From Mariaggregatimicrobium sp964498785 (GTDB taxonomy: Bacteria > Zhuqueibacterota > Zhuqueibacteria > Thermofontimicrobiales > Thiofontviventaceae), in assembly GCA_964498785.1 (NCBI GenBank), contig CAZCJL010000120.1:1-19261 (forward strand): a DNA stretch of 19,261 bases, given 5' to 3'. Below, piece by piece: positions 15,998 to 19,261 of this stretch (the first letter of the stretch is position 1; every line of letters begins with the position of its first letter). Position numbers and translations under genes: made by a program. The notes under the pieces were generated by a model. That model did not search any database and had not been told where the DNA came from. It saw only the letters and a list, made by a program, of their open reading frames with translations.

Positions 15998-17173
15998 ATG
16001 AAAATTATTATTGCCCCGGATTCATTTAAAGCAAGCATGACAGCCACCGAAGCTGCAACAGCAATTGAGTGTGGAATTAAAAAGATTATTGGCGATGCTG
16101 ATATCATTAAAATACCAATGGCTGACGGCGGAGAAGGCACGGTGTCCGCGCTCGTCGCTTCCACAAAAGGCCGATTTGCAGAAACAACAGCGTATGATCC
16201 GCTCGGAAATAAAAGAACCGGAATTTACGGAATTTTGGGAGATGAGAAAACCGCGGTCATTGAAATGGCGGCAATATCCGGGCTGCCGCTGGTGCCACAG
16301 GATTTACAGAATCCACTTCATACCACGACGTACGGAACCGGAGAAATGATCCGTGATGCATTAGACGCCGGCTGCAGGGAATTTATTATCGGAATCGGTG
16401 GTTCAGCCACCAATGACGCAGGAACCGGCATGGCGCAGGCGCTCGGTGTAATATTTTTTCAGGAAGATGGGTCGGAAATTACGGATTTGATGTGCGGCGG
16501 ATTGCTGCGGGACGTCGCCAGTATCGATTTGTCTGGCTTACATCCTGCTATAATAGAAAGCCATATCACAGTTGCCTGCGATGTTGATAATCCGTTGCTG
16601 GGACCACGGGGATGCGCTTATGTCTATGCCCCGCAAAAAGGCGCGACGCCAGAAATTGTGGACAAATTGGATAATGATATGGCGCACTTTATTAATATCG
16701 CGGAAAAAGCGACCGGAAATTCGGTGCGAGATGTGCCCGGCGCAGGAGCGGCAGGCGGATTAGGCGCCGGATTGATGGCATTTTTGAATGCTGAATTGAA
16801 ACCCGGTATCGAACTTGTGCTGAATGCAAGCGATTTCCCGAACCGAATATCTGGCGCTGATATGATTATCACCGGTGAAGGAAAACTGGATTATCAAACC
16901 GTATTCGGAAAGACAATCGCTGGCATTACCAGTGCTGCACGTCAGAAAAACATACCGGTAATCGCACTGGCAGGAACGATTGAACCGTCGCTAAAATTAT
17001 ACGAAATCGGGTTGTTAAGTTATTTTTCGATCTGTCCGGGGCCGATAAATTTGGCGGATGCGATTCAGCGCGGCCCGGACTTGCTGGAAGATTTGGCAGA
17101 GCGGGTAATGCGGTTGTACATCAAACAGGAAAGTGATATTGGGAACAGGATTCAAACCAATAAATTTTACTGA
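15998..17173 (+). CDS. Glycerate 2-kinase (GarK/GlxK family)
   Basis: A 391-residue cytosolic kinase that phosphorylates D-glycerate, by family precedent to 2-phosphoglycerate, feeding glyoxylate or glycerate carbon into lower glycolysis. The start MKIIIAPDSFKASM, the MADGGEGTV motif (about 43-51), the IGIGGSATNDAGTGMAQALG loop, VACDVDNPLLGPRG and DVPGAGAAGGLGAG are nearly diagnostic of the family, and ITGEGKLDYQT near residue 290 completes the active site. Length is normal, with a slightly longer polar tail. AAGGGA lies eight bases upstream. It begins 18 bases after repeat copy 3 and is separated from the next gene by a small hairpin. Together with the upstream GlcD-type oxidase a glycolate/glycerate route is plausible. 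Confidence 0.94.
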   Translation: MKIIIAPDSFKASMTATEAATAIECGIKKIIGDADIIKIPMADGGEGTVSALVASTKGRFAETTAYDPLGNKRTGIYGILGDEKTAVIEMAAISGLPLVPQDLQNPLHTTTYGTGEMIRDALDAGCREFIIGIGGSATNDAGTGMAQALGVIFFQEDGSEITDLMCGGLLRDVASIDLSGLHPAIIESHITVACDVDNPLLGPRGCAYVYAPQKGATPEIVDKLDNDMAHFINIAEKATGNSVRDVPGAGAAGGLGAGLMAFLNAELKPGIELVLNASDFPNRISGADMIITGEGKLDYQTVFGKTIAGITSAARQKNIPVIALAGTIEPSLKLYEIGLLSYFSICPGPINLADAIQRGPDLLEDLAERVMRLYIKQESDIGNRIQTNKFY

Positions 17174-17184
17174 ACAATAGCGAT

Positions 17185-17244
17185 TACAAAGAACACAGAG
17201 TTTTTAATTCTTTTTTCTTTGTGATCTCTTTATTCTCTGTGGTT
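17185..17244. repeat. Short hairpin related to the long repeats
   Basis: ACAAAGAACACAGAG (17186-17200) pairs with CTCTTTATTCTCTGT (17226-17240) at 12 of 15 positions around a T-rich loop that itself contains CTTTGTGAT. Arm composition (CACAGAG, CTCTGTGG) is that of the long repeats, but the 50-base core is missing. It fills most of the 91-base gap between glycerate kinase and the first SDR and might also slow or end transcription. Confidence 0.5.
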
Positions 17245-17264
17245 AACTAAACATTGAAAATCAA

Positions 17265-18032
17265 ATGAAAAATCTAATCCATTTATCAGGAAAAACAGCC
17301 TTAGTTACGGGCGGATCCCGCGGCGTGGGACGCGCAGTGGCGTATTTGTTAGCCAGAGCGGGTGCGAAGGTGGGTATCACATACTGCAGCCGTGAAAAAG
17401 AAGCACATAAATCATTACAAATAATTCACGCACAAGGATCGTCTGGCTGGGCACAGCAGGTGAATATGGAATCCCACCAGGAAATTGGAAATCTATTCGA
17501 ACGAGTTGATCAGGAATGGCCCGATGGTTTGGATATTTTCATTGCAAATGCGGGCATTTGGCCAGCAGCAGATGTTCCGGTGGGAAAAATGACAACTGAT
17601 CGATGGCGGAAGACCCTCGCTGTAAATCTCGATGCTGTCTTTTTTGCCACAAATGCAGCAGATGCACGGATGCGCAAAAACGGGCGAATTGTATATGTAA
17701 GTTCCACTGCCGCACAGCGCGGCGAGGCATTTCACGCGGATTATGCCGCATCAAAAGGTGCGCTCCATGCACTGGTAAAAGGATTGTGCGTGGAACTTGC
17801 CCCGCGCAATATCACGGTGAATGCGGTCGCTCCCGGATGGATCGATACGGAAATGTCGCACTCAGCTTATGCAGATGGCAGATTGCAACAGATCGAGAAA
17901 GGAATTCCGCTTGGTCGCGTGGCTACCACAGAAGATGTTGCCGGACCTATCGTGTTTCTGTGTTCGGAACTTGCGCGGCATATTACCGGAGAAATTATAA
18001 ATGTTAATGGTGGCGCTATTTTATGTGGATGA
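17265..18032 (+). CDS. Short-chain dehydrogenase/reductase, FabG-like
   Basis: A 255-residue classical SDR with the cofactor loop TGGSRGVG (15-22), IANAG near residue 95, catalytic S147 and Y160xxxK164 (YAASK), and the C-terminal VAPGWIDTEM and ITGEIINVNGG motifs of FabG-like reductases. The arginine after TGGS (R19) and the absence of an Asp at the end of strand 2 favour NADPH. The substrate is unknown: 3-oxoacyl or sugar/hydroxyacid reduction are both possible. Lying after glycerate kinase, a tartronate-semialdehyde-like role is conceivable but purely contextual. No ribosome site is visible before the ATG. Confidence 0.9.
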   Translation: MKNLIHLSGKTALVTGGSRGVGRAVAYLLARAGAKVGITYCSREKEAHKSLQIIHAQGSSGWAQQVNMESHQEIGNLFERVDQEWPDGLDIFIANAGIWPAADVPVGKMTTDRWRKTLAVNLDAVFFATNAADARMRKNGRIVYVSSTAAQRGEAFHADYAASKGALHALVKGLCVELAPRNITVNAVAPGWIDTEMSHSAYADGRLQQIEKGIPLGRVATTEDVAGPIVFLCSELARHITGEIINVNGGAILCG

Positions 18033-18077
18033 AACGCTGACCATTTTTTAAATGAATAACTTAATGATGATTATCCT

Positions 18078-18914
18078 GTGAATATGAATCTAAATTTCAG
18101 GCCTAAAATTCTTGAGAAATACTGGACCGGCAAATCGGTCGTGGTTACCGGAGCCTCCTCCGGACTGGGAAAGGCAGTTGTAGAGGCGCTGGCTCCTTTT
18201 CAGATAAATTTTTGCATGTTAAGCCGGGATGAAGAAAAGATGTTAGAACTGGCGCTGCGATTAAAGGATTACGGTAGCACGTTTTTTATCAATAGTTGTG
18301 ATGTTCGCAACAGAGAAAGTGTCTATGATGCTATCAATAAATTTTATAAACAAACCGGACAAGTGGATGTTGCCTGGGTCAATAGTGGTATAGCCGGAAG
18401 TACCGCGTTTCAGCATTGGGATTGGGACACTGTCGAATCATTAATCGATACAAATTTAAAGGGCGCGATTTATACCATTCGCGCCTGTCTGGAAATTATG
18501 ACGCCGCAAAAATCGGGGGCTGTAGTTGGAATCGGCTCTGCGGTTTCCATGCGTGGGATGCCGGCAAATAGTATCTACAGCATGACAAAAATTGGTCTGG
18601 AATATTTCCTGGAAGGACTTGCTGCGGAAATTCCAGACATCCAGTTTACCACCATCCATCCGGGATTTGTTGACACTCCCATCAACACGGGTAATCCGAT
18701 GCGGCTATGGCTGATGTCCCCGGAAAAAGCAGCCCGCTTGATGGTGATGGCTGTTGCCCGACGTAAGTATGTTTATATTTACCCATACAGAATGAGATTA
18801 CTATATCGCTTTGTCCGATGGCTGCCGCAATCGGTTTTTCGCCCGATTGCACGTAGCATTATCAAAAAACGGCAACATCAAAAAAATAAACAATCTTTAA
18901 ATGAATACTCCTGA
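18078..18914 (+). CDS. Short-chain dehydrogenase with basic C-terminal extension
   Basis: A 278-residue SDR distinct from its neighbour. Counting from the GTG at 18078, TGASSGLG lies at 24-31, the NAG-type motif is NSGIAG, and the catalytic residues are S154 and Y167xxxK171 (YSMTK). After the core the sequence ends in a basic, partly hydrophobic tail (RLLYRFVRWLPQSVFRPIARSI then KKRQHQKNK), typical of SDRs that associate with membranes, such as 3-ketosphinganine-reductase-like or DHRS7-like enzymes; a lipid substrate is therefore likely but unproven. The start may instead be the ATG at 18084; neither has a ribosome site. It follows the first SDR after 45 bases. Confidence 0.88.
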   Translation: MNMNLNFRPKILEKYWTGKSVVVTGASSGLGKAVVEALAPFQINFCMLSRDEEKMLELALRLKDYGSTFFINSCDVRNRESVYDAINKFYKQTGQVDVAWVNSGIAGSTAFQHWDWDTVESLIDTNLKGAIYTIRACLEIMTPQKSGAVVGIGSAVSMRGMPANSIYSMTKIGLEYFLEGLAAEIPDIQFTTIHPGFVDTPINTGNPMRLWLMSPEKAARLMVMAVARRKYVYIYPYRMRLLYRFVRWLPQSVFRPIARSIIKKRQHQKNKQSLNEYS

Positions 18915-18968
18915 AAATAACAGTGTTATTGGCGTATTCTAAAGCAAATGATGATTTTTTGGTTTGAC

Positions 18969-18994
18969 TTTTTACCTTTAATATGTGGTAAAAA
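18969..18994 (+). terminator. Possible terminator after the second SDR
   Basis: TTTTTACC (18969-18976) and GGTAAAAA (18987-18994) make an eight-base stem with a ten-base loop, 55 bases after the stop codon. The 3' side continues with ATATTTTC rather than a clean T-run, and the stem is mostly A-T, so termination strength is doubtful. It could act in either direction. Confidence 0.35.
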
Positions 18995-19060
18995 ATATTT
19001 TCAACGCGCATCGAAAAAGATAAAACGCATATAAGGCTTAAAAAATAGTAAGTGAGAAAT

Positions 19061-19170
19061 AAAAACGAGGTCCCCCCGCAGGCTCAATTTTATAATTGGT
19101 TTTTAATGTAAGGAGAGTTATATTTATGCCATCTAAATAAAACTAATTTCACCCGCGGGAGGGTCGTTTT
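19061..19170. other. GC-rich inverted repeat enclosing a four-codon frame
   Basis: The arms AAAACGAGGTCCCCCCGC (19062-19079 region) and GCGGGAGGGTCGTTTT (19155-19170) pair imperfectly: seven terminal bases perfectly, then a small internal loop and a C/G-rich block. They enclose about 75 AT-rich bases. Inside lie a small CAATT/AATTG hairpin (19085-19098) and a strong AAGGAG (near 19110-19115) followed by ATG 19126 and a frame encoding only MPSK. It could be a leader, a terminator with an expanded loop or the end of a mobile element. I cannot assign it. Confidence 0.4.
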
Positions 19171-19171
19171 A

Positions 19172-19261
19172 TTGGGGAACGTTTGTTACATCAAATCATT
19201 TTAAAATATTTGTATCCATTCAATAATTGATGGTGTGCATCAAAGCTTTCGGATTCTCTTT
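19172..19261. other. Window-edge segment
   Basis: AT-rich sequence with a small palindrome TCAATAATTGA (19220-19230). Two minus-strand frames enter from the right edge and stop within 40-70 bases, so the end of a convergent gene is possible but cannot be shown. A plus-strand ATG at 19230 has no ribosome site. Confidence 0.3.

Overview
The window looks like a chromosomal stretch of an AT-rich, Gram-negative (diderm) bacterium. The evidence is an OmpA-type peptidoglycan-binding lipoprotein-like/periplasmic protein, a TolC-family outer-membrane channel and a hexapeptide-repeat acetyltransferase of the cell-envelope type. The ABC permease carrying an M1-like domain and a golvesin-like C-terminus, plus intergenic regions full of short inverted repeats, would fit the FCB side of the tree (Calditrichota, KSB1, Marinimicrobia or Ignavibacteria-like lineages). 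That placement is inference from gene style only: there is no rRNA or other phylogenetic marker here. No phage, plasmid, CRISPR or complete insertion sequence was seen.

Layout. Positions 1-508: edge sequence, the first copy of a long intergenic repeat and a clear minus-strand terminator. Positions 509-1933 (minus): an OmpA-family protein with a triple helical repeat, driven by a good sigma70-like promoter at 1978-2006. Positions 2458-6753 (plus): an ABC exporter pair, an ATPase followed by a 1116-residue permease fused to a degenerate M1-peptidase-like domain and a golvesin-like domain. Positions 7093-10343 (plus): a tight cluster of D-cysteine desulfhydrase, TolC-family channel and a stand-alone GlmU-C-like acetyltransferase. 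Positions 10431-11207: a 54-residue two-helix membrane protein and a nitroreductase. Positions 11208-12050: a gene-poor stretch carrying repeats. Positions 12051-15540: long-chain acyl-CoA synthetase followed 34 bases later by a GlcD-type FAD oxidase with an Fe-S-like tail. Positions 15998-18914: glycerate 2-kinase and two short-chain dehydrogenases. Positions 18915-19261: a possible terminator, then an unexplained GC-rich inverted repeat enclosing a four-codon reading frame.

How the genes may work together. The FAD oxidase (glycolate/D-lactate type), glycerate kinase and a FabG-like reductase could form a 2-hydroxyacid-to-glycerate route, but the repeats between them argue against a single transcript. 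The ABC ATPase and its permease certainly belong together. The other neighbours are ordinary housekeeping or accessory genes without an evident common pathway.

The most notable signals are the dispersed repeat family (three long copies at 263-431, 11321-11504 and 15793-15980, plus shorter relatives), the permease fusion whose peptidase zinc site is lost, and the truncated ferredoxin-like tail on the FAD oxidase. I found no convincing new defence or mobile system.
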